Positions 9,242 to 17,628 of a stretch of 64,000 bases of DNA are shown in pieces (the stretch's first letter is position 1; the number at the start of each line of letters is the position of its first letter). Both the position numbers and the translations under genes were made by a program. Source of the DNA: Flavobacteriaceae bacterium (GTDB lineage: Bacteria > Bacteroidota > Bacteroidia > Flavobacteriales > Flavobacteriaceae). The stretch covers positions 62,001 through 126,000 of the forward strand of contig CANLLR010000003.1 of the NCBI GenBank assembly GCA_947491985.1, written 5' to 3'. Under the pieces are notes generated by a model. It did no database searches. It had not been told where the DNA came from and saw nothing but the letters and a program-made list of their open reading frames with translations.

Positions 9242-9910
9242 ATGAAAACCATTGCCATCATTCCAGCACGAGGCGGTTCCAAACGCTTGGCTAACAAAAA
9301 CACAATGCTGTTAAACGGATTGCCATTGCTGGTTCACAGTATTCAATATGCACAAAACAACGCTGCCATTATTGACGAAATTTATGTGTCTACCGATGAT
9401 GCCACCATTAAAGATATTGCCTTGCAACACGGGGCTAAAGTAATTGACAGACCTGCAGAAATTTCGGGCGATGCCGAACCAACGTTGACGGCTTTACAAC
9501 ATGTTTTAGAACAAGTGAAAGATGTCGAAAATGTAGTATTGTTGCAACCTACCAATCCGTTACGACCCGCGAATTTATTGCAGGAATGTTTTGCCATTTT
9601 TCAAAAAAAGCAATTGAATAGTTTGTTTACAGTCACCAGCAACCATCAAAAATTAGGTACCATTGCCAACGATTGTTTCGTGCCAATGAATTACGAAGTC
9701 GGACAACGAAGCCAAGATTTACAACCGCTTTATTATGAAAACGGCTTGCTTTATATTTGTAAAGCAGTGTCAATTGTAGAAGGAACAATTATTTCAAATA
9801 ATGCTTTTCCTCATATTGTTGAGCATCCTTTTGCCGAAGTTGATATCGACACGCAAGCCGATTTCGATTACGCAGAATATCTAATTCAAAATTCAAAATT
9901 TAAAATTTAA
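9242..9910 (+). CDS. neuA: CMP-nonulosonate (acylneuraminate) cytidylyltransferase
   Basis: The 222-residue enzyme has the diagnostic [10 protein letters not shown] motif at residues 7-16 and LLQPTNPLR near 98-106, as in CMP-sialic acid, CMP-legionaminate and CMP-pseudaminate synthetases. It activates a nonulosonic acid with CTP for transfer. It is the first gene of a neuA-neuB-(methyltransferase)-neuC block. The last eight residues and the stop codon are encoded by a 7-bp tandem repeat (9884-9914), so the natural C-terminus may once have been different. Neu5Ac, Leg and Pse cannot be told apart from this gene alone. Confidence 0.92.
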   Translation: MKTIAIIPARGGSKRLANKNTMLLNGLPLLVHSIQYAQNNAAIIDEIYVSTDDATIKDIALQHGAKVIDRPAEISGDAEPTLTALQHVLEQVKDVENVVLLQPTNPLRPANLLQECFAIFQKKQLNSLFTVTSNHQKLGTIANDCFVPMNYEVGQRSQDLQPLYYENGLLYICKAVSIVEGTIISNNAFPHIVEHPFAEVDIDTQADFDYAEYLIQNSKFKI

Positions 9911-9914
9911 AATT
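9884..9914 (+). repeat. 7-bp tandem repeat spanning the neuA stop codon
   Basis: Two copies of ATTCAAA are followed by two copies of ATTTAAA and a partial unit. The repeat encodes the end of NeuA, holds its TAA stop and runs up to the neuB start. Confidence 0.85.
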
Positions 9915-9918
9915 GATC

Positions 9919-10959
9919 ATGAATCCCTATATTGAAATCGCAGGAAGAAAAATTGGCCCCGATTTTCCACCTTTAGTAATAGCCGAAATCGGAATCAATC
10001 ACGAAGGTTCGTTGCAAACCGCCAAAGAAATGGTCGATGCTGCCAAACGCGCCGGAGTAGAAGTGGTCAAACATCAAACGCATATTGTTGCGGATGAAAT
10101 GAGTGGTGCCGCCAAAAAAGTAATTCCGGGTAACGCCGATATTTCCATCTACGAAATCATGGAACGCTGTTCGTTGAACGAAGCCGACGAACGCGAGCTC
10201 AAAAACTATGTCGAAAGTAACGACATGATTTTTATTTCCACGCCTTTTTCACGCGCCGCCGCTGATAGATTGCAACAATTTGATATTTCAGCGTACAAAA
10301 TTGGTTCGGGTGAATGCAACAATTATCCGCTGTTAGAACACATTTGTTCTTTCGGAAAACCCGTTATTTTAAGTACCGGAATGAACACCATCGATAGTGT
10401 AAAAAAAGCGGTTGCTATTTTTGATAAACATCAAATTCCTGTGGCACTTTTGCATACCACCAATTTATATCCCACACCGATTCATTTGGTTCGCTTTGGT
10501 GCGATGATGGAGATGCACAATGCTTTTCCAGATAAAGTTTTTGGATTGTCGGATCACACCTTAAATAACAATGCTTGTTTGGGAGCTGTAGCCTTAGGAG
10601 CCAGTATTTTAGAACGTCATTTTACTGATCACATGCAACGTACCGGACCCGATATTGTGTGCAGTATGGACGAAAAAGCGTGTTCGGAATTAATTGTCAG
10701 TTCAAAAGAAATGGCGCAAATGCGTGGCGGAACCAAAATGCCAGCTAAAGAAGAACAAGTAACCATCGATTTTGCTTTTGCTACGGTTTGTAGTATCGCG
10801 AATATTCAAAAAGGCGAAATCTTAACCAAACAAAATATTTGGGTCAAACGACCTGGAACGGGAAAAATTTTGGCAGAACATTTTAACGATGTACTCGGAA
10901 AAAAAGTCACACGCGATATTAATAACGACGAACAACTAACTTTTGACGATTTTGAATAA
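9919..10959 (+). CDS. neuB: N-acetylneuraminate/nonulosonate synthase
   Basis: The roughly 346-residue protein has an N-terminal NeuB TIM barrel ([68 protein letters not shown]) and a C-terminal SAF/antifreeze-like domain ([11 protein letters not shown]) of about 60 residues. It condenses PEP with ManNAc or a 2,4-diacetamido sugar to make a nonulosonic acid. A TTG lies two codons upstream at 9913, but the ATG at 9919 is preferred because the region before it is repeat sequence. It is clearly GC-richer than the start of the operon (47% in the line at 10081). Confidence 0.94.
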   Translation: MNPYIEIAGRKIGPDFPPLVIAEIGINHEGSLQTAKEMVDAAKRAGVEVVKHQTHIVADEMSGAAKKVIPGNADISIYEIMERCSLNEADERELKNYVESNDMIFISTPFSRAAADRLQQFDISAYKIGSGECNNYPLLEHICSFGKPVILSTGMNTIDSVKKAVAIFDKHQIPVALLHTTNLYPTPIHLVRFGAMMEMHNAFPDKVFGLSDHTLNNNACLGAVALGASILERHFTDHMQRTGPDIVCSMDEKACSELIVSSKEMAQMRGGTKMPAKEEQVTIDFAFATVCSIANIQKGEILTKQNIWVKRPGTGKILAEHFNDVLGKKVTRDINNDEQLTFDDFE

Positions 10960-11618
10960 TGGAAAACTTATACGATTTAAATAAACGATTTGAATACGAA
11001 AACGGATTTTACGCCACTGCCGATCCGTCGCGATTGAGTAAAATTATTTCTCATTTAGAATTTTTTAAACAAACGGCAACCGTTCGAGGCGAAATTGTCG
11101 AATTCGGTATTTTTAAAGGAAATTCGTTTTTTAGATGGATTAAATTCCGCGATCTCCTCGAACAAACCAACAGCCGAAAAGTTATCGGATTTGATATATT
11201 CGGAGATTTTCCAGAAGCGCATTTTGATGATGATAAAGCAAAAAGAGATGCCTTTGTAGCCGAAACCAATGGAGGAAAAAGTATTTCGTTAGAAGAAATC
11301 AACGCACTGCTCGACCAACAAGGTTTGAACAAAAACGTTGATATCATCAAAGGTGATATTTTGGTGACGTTGGATGAGTATTTGGAGAAAAATCCGCACC
11401 TCAAAATTTCATTGTTACATATCGATGTCGATTTGTACGAACCCTCCAAACACATACTCGAAAAATTATACAACAAAGTAACCACAGGAGGCATTATCAT
11501 TTTTGATGATTATGGTGCATTTGCCGGAACCAACAAAGCCGTTGATGACTTTTTTGAAAACAAAGCGGAGATAAAAAAATTACCTTTTTCACACGCTATT
11601 TCTTACATAGTTAAATAA
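10959..11618 (+). CDS. TylF/MycF-family O-methyltransferase
   Basis: The 219-residue protein has features of the TylF (macrocin O-methyltransferase-like) family: a substrate-proximal GEIVEFGIFKGNSFF (about 44-58), VIGFDIFGDFP, then ISLLHIDVDLYEPSKHILEKLY and GGIIIFDDYGAF, where the Asp residues bind Mg2+ and the sugar diol. It sits between neuB and neuC and overlaps neuB by one base. A sugar hydroxyl on the nonulosonic acid or on a deoxyhexose in the glycan is a plausible acceptor; this is inferred from position. Confidence 0.83.
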   Translation: MENLYDLNKRFEYENGFYATADPSRLSKIISHLEFFKQTATVRGEIVEFGIFKGNSFFRWIKFRDLLEQTNSRKVIGFDIFGDFPEAHFDDDKAKRDAFVAETNGGKSISLEEINALLDQQGLNKNVDIIKGDILVTLDEYLEKNPHLKISLLHIDVDLYEPSKHILEKLYNKVTTGGIIIFDDYGAFAGTNKAVDDFFENKAEIKKLPFSHAISYIVK

Positions 11619-11620
11619 TA

Positions 11621-12754
11621 ATGAAGAAAAAAATCCTATTCTTAACAGGTACTCGCGCCGATTTCGGAAAAATAAAATCACTTATTTCCATTCTTGATGC
11701 CCATCACGATTTTGAAGTATTTGTTTTTGTTACGGGCATGCATTTGCAACACGAATACGGATATACGCTGATTGAAATTGAACGGTGTCATTTTAAAAAT
11801 GTACATACTTTTGAAAATCATACCCACGAAACAACAATGGATTTGACCTTGGCAAAAACCATCGAAGGCTTGTCAAGTTATTGCAAGAACATTCAACCCG
11901 ACATGATTGCCATTCATGGTGATCGCTTAGAAACCCTTGCTGGTGCGATCGTTGGATCATTGAATAATATTCTAGTTGCACACATTGAAGGCGGCGAATT
12001 ATCGGGTACTGTCGACGAGTTAATTCGCCATAGTGTTTCCAAACTGAGCCATATTCACTTCGTTTCCAATGAAACGGCAGCCAAGCGATTGGTGCAAATG
12101 GGAGAAATGAAATCGTCTATTTTTACTATCGGTTCACCCGATATTGATACGATGTTTTCCGATAATTTACCTCATTTGGAGACGGTTAAAGACTATTACG
12201 AAATTCCATTTGACCAATTTGCTATTGTGATGTTTCATCCCGTGACAACAGAGTCGAAAGAAATGCAACTGTATGCTGAAGATTTTGTGGCAAGTTTGTT
12301 GGAAGATGACCACAATTACATCGTCATTTATCCTAACAACGATTTAGGAAGTCAGTACATTATCTCCGCTTTTGAAAAGTTAAAAGAGCCATCGAATTTC
12401 AGAGTGTTTCCCTCGTTGCGATTTGAGTATTTTTTAACCTTACTCAAAAATGCACAGTTCATAATTGGAAACAGTAGTGCCGGAATTCGAGAAGCGCCGT
12501 ATTACGGAATTCCGATAATTAATATTGGCTCACGACAACAAAACAGAGCGATTCATGCCGATATTATCAATGTCGATTATACCAAAGAAAGCATTCAAAA
12601 GGCGTTGCAAAGTATCGATAATCACAAAGTGCAACCGTCTCAAAGCGATTTCGGAAAAGGAAACAGCACCGATTTATTTCTGAAATCCATGCTACAATTC
12701 GACATTTGGGAAATCAATCACCAAAAACAATTTGGAACTATTAATTTCGAGTAA
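11621..12754 (+). CDS. neuC: UDP-N-acetylglucosamine 2-epimerase (hydrolysing), NeuC type
   Basis: The 377-residue protein begins KKILFLTGTRADFGKIKSL, the NeuC/SiaA N-terminus, with HGDRLETLAGAIVGSLN, AHIEGGELSGTVDELIRH and GNSSAGIREAPYYGIP, matching the UDP-binding residues of hydrolysing 2-epimerases. It yields ManNAc (or the 2,4-diacetamido mannose analogue in legionaminate synthesis) for NeuB. With neuA and neuB this completes the three-step core. No legionaminate-specific dehydratase or aminotransferase is in the window, so Neu5Ac is the simplest product unless those lie elsewhere. Confidence 0.92.
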   Translation: MKKKILFLTGTRADFGKIKSLISILDAHHDFEVFVFVTGMHLQHEYGYTLIEIERCHFKNVHTFENHTHETTMDLTLAKTIEGLSSYCKNIQPDMIAIHGDRLETLAGAIVGSLNNILVAHIEGGELSGTVDELIRHSVSKLSHIHFVSNETAAKRLVQMGEMKSSIFTIGSPDIDTMFSDNLPHLETVKDYYEIPFDQFAIVMFHPVTTESKEMQLYAEDFVASLLEDDHNYIVIYPNNDLGSQYIISAFEKLKEPSNFRVFPSLRFEYFLTLLKNAQFIIGNSSAGIREAPYYGIPIINIGSRQQNRAIHADIINVDYTKESIQKALQSIDNHKVQPSQSDFGKGNSTDLFLKSMLQFDIWEINHQKQFGTINFE

Positions 12755-13971
12755 TGACTGACGTAATTAAAAAATACATCGTATTCGCCTTTCAGATTGT
12801 AATCGTAATTTCTTTTATAATTGGGACTTATTTCTTAATCACTCGACCAGCGAGTTCGGGCGATGAATCATTATTTGTCAACGATTTGAATTTAATCAAA
12901 TCACAAGGTTGGATTACAGCCATTGCTACAAAAGTGTCCATTACGTATTTACTGTTAGCGTATCCCTTTTCTTTTTTTTTACCCGATTTTATGGCACTAC
13001 GACTTGTAAATGTATTGTTGTTTTTACTATTACTGCTGTATTTTGTAAAATGGGGTGCTATAAAAAATAAGATGTTTTTCTTTTACTTGCTTTTTTACAG
13101 TTCCACCGGATGGTTCACCGCTGGAACTAATGATGTGATTTTTGTAGTGTGTTCGATTGTCTTTTTTAACGAAGTTTACAAAGCGTTAGAAGACAAACAA
13201 AACAGCAAAGTAACACTGCTTTGGTGCTCATTAATTGTCGTGTTTTTTACCCGTGAATTGTTTTATGTTTACGCTCCTATTTTTCTGTTTTCATTGTATT
13301 TGCTTTACAGAAAAGGCATTTTGTTGTTTCAAAAACCATTGATTCCATTGGCGTTATTCGTGTTTTTTATCGTGGTGAATATTCCTTCTTTGCAAAAAAA
13401 TCACGCACTTTCTTACGATCATAAAATGCCACCAAAAGAAGTTAAAGCCACTTGGGGACAACGCCAATACCTAGGACAATTATTGGTCAACGAAGGCAAA
13501 CTCGAAAATTACCAACATCCATCATGGGAAGAAACCGAAGCGTATTTGGATAAAAATGGGGTCAAATCTTTGCCAATTTCTACTTTAGACGGGATGCTTT
13601 TCGATTACAAATTGACCATCACCGAATTTTGTAAAGATTTTGCAGATGTATTTAAAGGTACAATTCGTCAAATGGGTTTGATCATGCCAATTATTTTGTG
13701 TTTTCTGCTTTATCAAGTTTTTAGACAAAAAATCACGTACAATTTATATGTTCCGTTTGTAAATTTGGTGATGATAGCCATCTTTTCACTCATCATTATT
13801 TCGTATGTTGAATCGCGTTGGTTGATTGCGCCGTTTATAATGGGAATGCTTTATTATAGCGACATCGAATGGGATAAAAAAATAAATAGCAACTTGATTT
13901 ATCTGAATTATACTGCTACGATTGCTATTTCAGTTTACGGAATTTACAAGATGTTTTTGTTTTTTATTTGA
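12754..13971 (+). CDS. Polytopic membrane protein, GT-C (PMT/ArnT-like) glycosyltransferase candidate
   Basis: The 405-residue protein has about ten hydrophobic segments. After the first segment lies PASSGDESLFVNDLNLIKSQGW; an acidic pair in the first external loop is the usual active-site signature of GT-C enzymes that use polyprenyl-phosphate sugars. A soluble stretch around residues 215-290 could be periplasmic. It overlaps the neuC stop by one base. No close family was recognised beyond this; an unrelated O-unit membrane protein is possible. Confidence 0.6.
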   Translation: MTDVIKKYIVFAFQIVIVISFIIGTYFLITRPASSGDESLFVNDLNLIKSQGWITAIATKVSITYLLLAYPFSFFLPDFMALRLVNVLLFLLLLLYFVKWGAIKNKMFFFYLLFYSSTGWFTAGTNDVIFVVCSIVFFNEVYKALEDKQNSKVTLLWCSLIVVFFTRELFYVYAPIFLFSLYLLYRKGILLFQKPLIPLALFVFFIVVNIPSLQKNHALSYDHKMPPKEVKATWGQRQYLGQLLVNEGKLENYQHPSWEETEAYLDKNGVKSLPISTLDGMLFDYKLTITEFCKDFADVFKGTIRQMGLIMPIILCFLLYQVFRQKITYNLYVPFVNLVMIAIFSLIIISYVESRWLIAPFIMGMLYYSDIEWDKKINSNLIYLNYTATIAISVYGIYKMFLFFI

Positions 13972-14036
13972 TTGATTTAAGTTGAAAAAAACACTATTTT
14001 GGCTCTTTTAAAAACCGACCAGAATTAAATACTATA

Positions 14037-15422
14037 ATGAAGAAACTTGGAGTCGTAATTACCGATGGCGTTGGCTACAGAAACTTTGTTTTAAGTGATT
14101 TTTTGACCGAAGCTGAAAAAACATTTGACGAAGTGGTGATTCTTTCTTTTCTGCCAAAATCGGTTTACACCAACACTTCGTGTCGCATAATTGAAATGCA
14201 AGCACATCAAGAAAATTTTAAAACGTGGTTTTTTAGAAAGTTAAAAGACGTAGCGCATTTAAAATTGCATCAAAATAATAATTTCGGAATCCAAGATAAT
14301 CTCAACGTAAACCAATCCAAAGTTAAAAATCCAAGAGGTTACGCTACACGATTTATTTTTCAAGTCACATCAAGATTTCATTCTGAAAAATGCATTCAAC
14401 GTTTTAATTCTTGGCAACAAGCATCTTTCAAAAACAATTTGGTTACTAAACAAAACGGTGAGTTGCTTAAAGTAGAAAATTTCAATTTGCTTTTTTTTAC
14501 ACACCAACGACCGCCTTACATTGCAACTTTAGTATATGAAGCCGAAAAAATCAAACTTAAAACAGCTTGTTTTATTTTTAGTTGGGACAATTTAGCATCC
14601 AAAGGCCGCATGGCAGCCAACTTCGATTTCTATTTGGTGTGGAGCGATTTGATGAAAAAAGAATTGTTACAATTTTATGCTAAAGTTTCTGAAAAAGCTG
14701 TTGAAGTAGTCGGAACGCCACAATTTGAACCGTATGTTTTGCCTCGATATGCTACCAATAAAGCGGCTTTTTGTTCTAAATTTGATTTGGATGCCAACAA
14801 AAAAACAATCTGTTTTAGCTGTGGTGATATCTCTACAAGCCGAAATGATGAATTGTACATTACTACTATTGCCAAGGCTATAGTGTCAAATCAGATTTCA
14901 GATGTTAATTTTATAGTACGTACATCACCTGCAGAAGATCCTATTCGTTTTAAAGCTTTGGTCAAACAATTTCCTTTCATAAAATGGAATTATCCCAAAT
15001 GGGTTTTGTCGCGTCAAGGGCATCAAGAGGAGTGGTCGCAACGGATTCCATCTGTTGAAGATGTAATTGATTTACGTTCGCTTTTAGAATTTTCTGACTT
15101 GAACATCAATATGCTTTCGACCATGAGTTTGGATTTTATTCAGTTTGGAAAACCAGTAATCAACACCGTTTTTGGCAACGCTGTAAACGGTTTGTACGAC
15201 GACCAACGCTTTTTGAACTATGCGCATATCGAAAATGTAGTCATTAGTAAAGCAACCAAAATTGCAAAAAACGAACAAGAATTAATAAACGCAATAAACA
15301 ATTATTTGAACAATCCGTTACTTGATGCTGAGAACAGAAAAACATTGTTGCAACTTCAAGTCAGTAAATCGTTAACAGAAACCGGAAAAAGAATTGCCCA
15401 AACGTTAGTAAAATGGTCGTAA
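14037..15422 (+). CDS. GT-B-like surface-glycan transferase, family uncertain
   Basis: The 461-residue soluble protein has an N-terminal half with FTHQRPPYIATLVYEAEK and FSWDNLASKGRM (about 167-188) and a C-terminal half with STMSLDFIQFGKPVINTVFG (about 361-380), which resembles the donor end of GT-B or CDP-glycerol glycerophosphotransferase-like enzymes. A 65-base gap precedes it, the first sizeable gap in the operon. Its last ten bases overlap the next GT gene. It probably transfers a sugar or polyol phosphate; the family is not certain. Confidence 0.6.
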   Translation: MKKLGVVITDGVGYRNFVLSDFLTEAEKTFDEVVILSFLPKSVYTNTSCRIIEMQAHQENFKTWFFRKLKDVAHLKLHQNNNFGIQDNLNVNQSKVKNPRGYATRFIFQVTSRFHSEKCIQRFNSWQQASFKNNLVTKQNGELLKVENFNLLFFTHQRPPYIATLVYEAEKIKLKTACFIFSWDNLASKGRMAANFDFYLVWSDLMKKELLQFYAKVSEKAVEVVGTPQFEPYVLPRYATNKAAFCSKFDLDANKKTICFSCGDISTSRNDELYITTIAKAIVSNQISDVNFIVRTSPAEDPIRFKALVKQFPFIKWNYPKWVLSRQGHQEEWSQRIPSVEDVIDLRSLLEFSDLNINMLSTMSLDFIQFGKPVINTVFGNAVNGLYDDQRFLNYAHIENVVISKATKIAKNEQELINAINNYLNNPLLDAENRKTLLQLQVSKSLTETGKRIAQTLVKWS

Positions 15423-16489
15423 CCAAAAAAATAGCAGTGCTTTGCAACTATGAACTTTTGCCCGAAAGAGTGGGCGGAATGGATTATTTTTTTTGGTTGT
15501 TTGATGAAAAGTGCAAAGCCAATAACGTCTCAGTGGATTGGTTTTTTCCCAATTCTGCTTCTCATGGAAACTATAGTTCTTTGAACATTATTTCTAGTGA
15601 TTATGAAGAAGTAGAAACCTACTTCAATCAAAAGTATACCCATCAAAACTATTCGCACATCATCACACATTTTATCGAATTGTGTACTTCGTTTTACAAA
15701 ACCATTCAGCAAAAAGGGAATGCAAAAATAATAGCCGTCGATCATAATCCAAGACCTTTACTCGGTTATCCGTTAAAAAAAAGACTCCAAAAAAAAATCA
15801 AAGGTTTCTTGTTTTCGAACTATATTGATGTATTTGTTGCCGTTTCTGATTACTCGAAAAAGCAATTGGTCTCCGAATTTGGTGCGCAAATCAAAAGCAA
15901 AACCAAGGTCATTTTCAACGGAGTCGATACCGACAAATTCGATAAAAAAACCGATTTTACGTTCAAAGGAAAATTCATAACGGCCTCGCATTTGCGAAAA
16001 GACAAAGGCATTCAAGATTTGATTTTAGCGGTGAGAGATGTAAAAAAACAATGTGACATTCCGTTTACCATTGACATTTATGGGAAAGGCGATTATCAAG
16101 AAGTTTTAGCAAAAATGACAACTGATTTTGATTTAAATGAAGTATTCCATTTTAAAGGAAGTGTGTCTAATTTAAATGAATTGTATAGTACTTACGATTA
16201 CCTTATTCATCCTTCACATGGGGAAACCTTTTGTTATTCGGTGGTCGAAAGTTTAATCAGTAATTTGCCTGTGATTACGACAAAAAATCAAGGAAACGTT
16301 TTGCAATTGGTGGAAGAAAATAAAAACGGATTCCTTTTTGAAGAACAAAATCACCAGCAATTGAAAGAAATTTTACATAATATACTCAATAATATAGTCA
16401 CGATAAATACTTTATTGGACGAAAATTCCAAACTTACTAAACTGTCTTTAAAGGCAATGGTCGACAATCACTTTACACTTTTACAATGA
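15413..16489 (+). CDS. Glycosyltransferase family 4
   Basis: The 358-residue GT-B protein has an N-terminal acceptor half (IAVLCNYELLPERVGGMDYF) and a donor half with VIFNGVDTDKF near residue 167, IYGKGDYQEVL, and HPSHGETFCYSVVESLISNLPVITT near 265-290, the EX7E region. It starts 10 bases inside the preceding gene and overlaps the next by 4 bases. A retaining transferase in the glycan pathway; sugar unknown. Confidence 0.86.
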   Translation: MVVTKKIAVLCNYELLPERVGGMDYFFWLFDEKCKANNVSVDWFFPNSASHGNYSSLNIISSDYEEVETYFNQKYTHQNYSHIITHFIELCTSFYKTIQQKGNAKIIAVDHNPRPLLGYPLKKRLQKKIKGFLFSNYIDVFVAVSDYSKKQLVSEFGAQIKSKTKVIFNGVDTDKFDKKTDFTFKGKFITASHLRKDKGIQDLILAVRDVKKQCDIPFTIDIYGKGDYQEVLAKMTTDFDLNEVFHFKGSVSNLNELYSTYDYLIHPSHGETFCYSVVESLISNLPVITTKNQGNVLQLVEENKNGFLFEEQNHQQLKEILHNILNNIVTINTLLDENSKLTKLSLKAMVDNHFTLLQ

Positions 16490-17628
16490 AAATTGGCTTC
16501 CTAACACCCGAATTTCCTCATCCAAAAACTGGCAACTCTGGCGGAATAGGAACCAGTATCCTCAATCTTTCTAAGGGATTGACGCAATTAGGTCATGACG
16601 TTTCCATTTTAATTTACGGACAAAAAGAAGACGAAGTTTTTATTGAAAACAACATTACTTTTTACCGAATTAAGAATGTAAAAGTAAAGGGGATTTCACT
16701 TTTTCTGACACAAAGTAAAGTTCAAAAACAAATCAATTCGCTGTTTGCCAATAATCAAATTGACATTATTGAAGCACCCGATTGGACTGGTTTTACTTCT
16801 TTCATTCAACCAAAATGCCCTTTGGTAATTCGCCTTAACGGAAGTGATACCTACTTTTGTCATTTGGAAAACCGACCGGTAAAATGGCGGAATAAATTTT
16901 TAGAAAAAAGAGCATTTAAAAAAGCAAACGGAATCATTTCAGTGAGTCAGTTTACAGGTGATGAAACCAATAAAGTATTTCAAACCAAGCGTCCATTTCA
17001 AGTCATTCCGAATGCGATTGACGTGCAAAATTTTCAAACTGTAACACCAACCAACCATCAAAAAATACTGTATTTTGGCACACTTATTCGAAAAAAAGGC
17101 TTGCTCGAATTGCCGCTGATATTCAATGAAGTACATAAAAAAAATCCGAAAGCCGAATTACTTTTGGTCGGTAAAGATTCTAAAGACATTACGTCAGGCT
17201 CCGATTCTACATGGAAATTAATGCAACCGCTTTTTAATGCAACGGCGTTACAAAAAGTGCGCTATTTAGGAAGTGTTCCCTATAGCGAAATAAAGCAACA
17301 CATCGAACAAGCAACTGTTTGTGTTTTTCCAACTTTTGCCGAAGCTTTGCCTGTTTCTTGGTTGGAATCTATGGCGATGCAAAAACCAATTGTGGCTTCC
17401 AATGTAGGTTGGGCTCCTGAAATCATTGATGATGGAAAGGATGGTTTTTTAGAACATCCAAAAAATCATCTTGCGTATGCTTCAAAAATAGTACGTATTT
17501 TAGCCGATGACGAATTGCAAACCCAACTTGGTAATGCAGCGCGAGAAAAAATAATTGAAAAGTTTAGCATCGCTACCGTGGCAGCACAATCGGTGGCGTA
17601 CTATCAAACATTTCTGAACACAAAATAA
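16486..17628 (+). CDS. Glycosyltransferase family 4
   Basis: The 380-residue GT-B enzyme starts MKIGFLTPEFPHPKTGNSGG with the glycine-rich GGIGTSILNLSKGL loop, then VIPNAIDVQNF near residue 174 and FPTFAEALPVSWLESMAMQKPIVASN around 283-308 as the donor-site EX7E motif. It is a textbook GT4 in length and motif order. Both ends overlap neighbours (4 bases upstream, 1 base downstream). Confidence 0.9.
   Translation: MKIGFLTPEFPHPKTGNSGGIGTSILNLSKGLTQLGHDVSILIYGQKEDEVFIENNITFYRIKNVKVKGISLFLTQSKVQKQINSLFANNQIDIIEAPDWTGFTSFIQPKCPLVIRLNGSDTYFCHLENRPVKWRNKFLEKRAFKKANGIISVSQFTGDETNKVFQTKRPFQVIPNAIDVQNFQTVTPTNHQKILYFGTLIRKKGLLELPLIFNEVHKKNPKAELLLVGKDSKDITSGSDSTWKLMQPLFNATALQKVRYLGSVPYSEIKQHIEQATVCVFPTFAEALPVSWLESMAMQKPIVASNVGWAPEIIDDGKDGFLEHPKNHLAYASKIVRILADDELQTQLGNAAREKIIEKFSIATVAAQSVAYYQTFLNTK

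Noticed and set aside
9884..9914. CRISPR-like or mobile-element repeat
   Set aside because: Units are 7 bp, directly adjacent without spacers, and there are no cas or transposase genes in the window.
11051..11500. 149-codon minus-strand frame opposite the TylF-like gene
   Set aside because: Ser/Ile-rich shadow of a well-supported methyltransferase; no independent motif.
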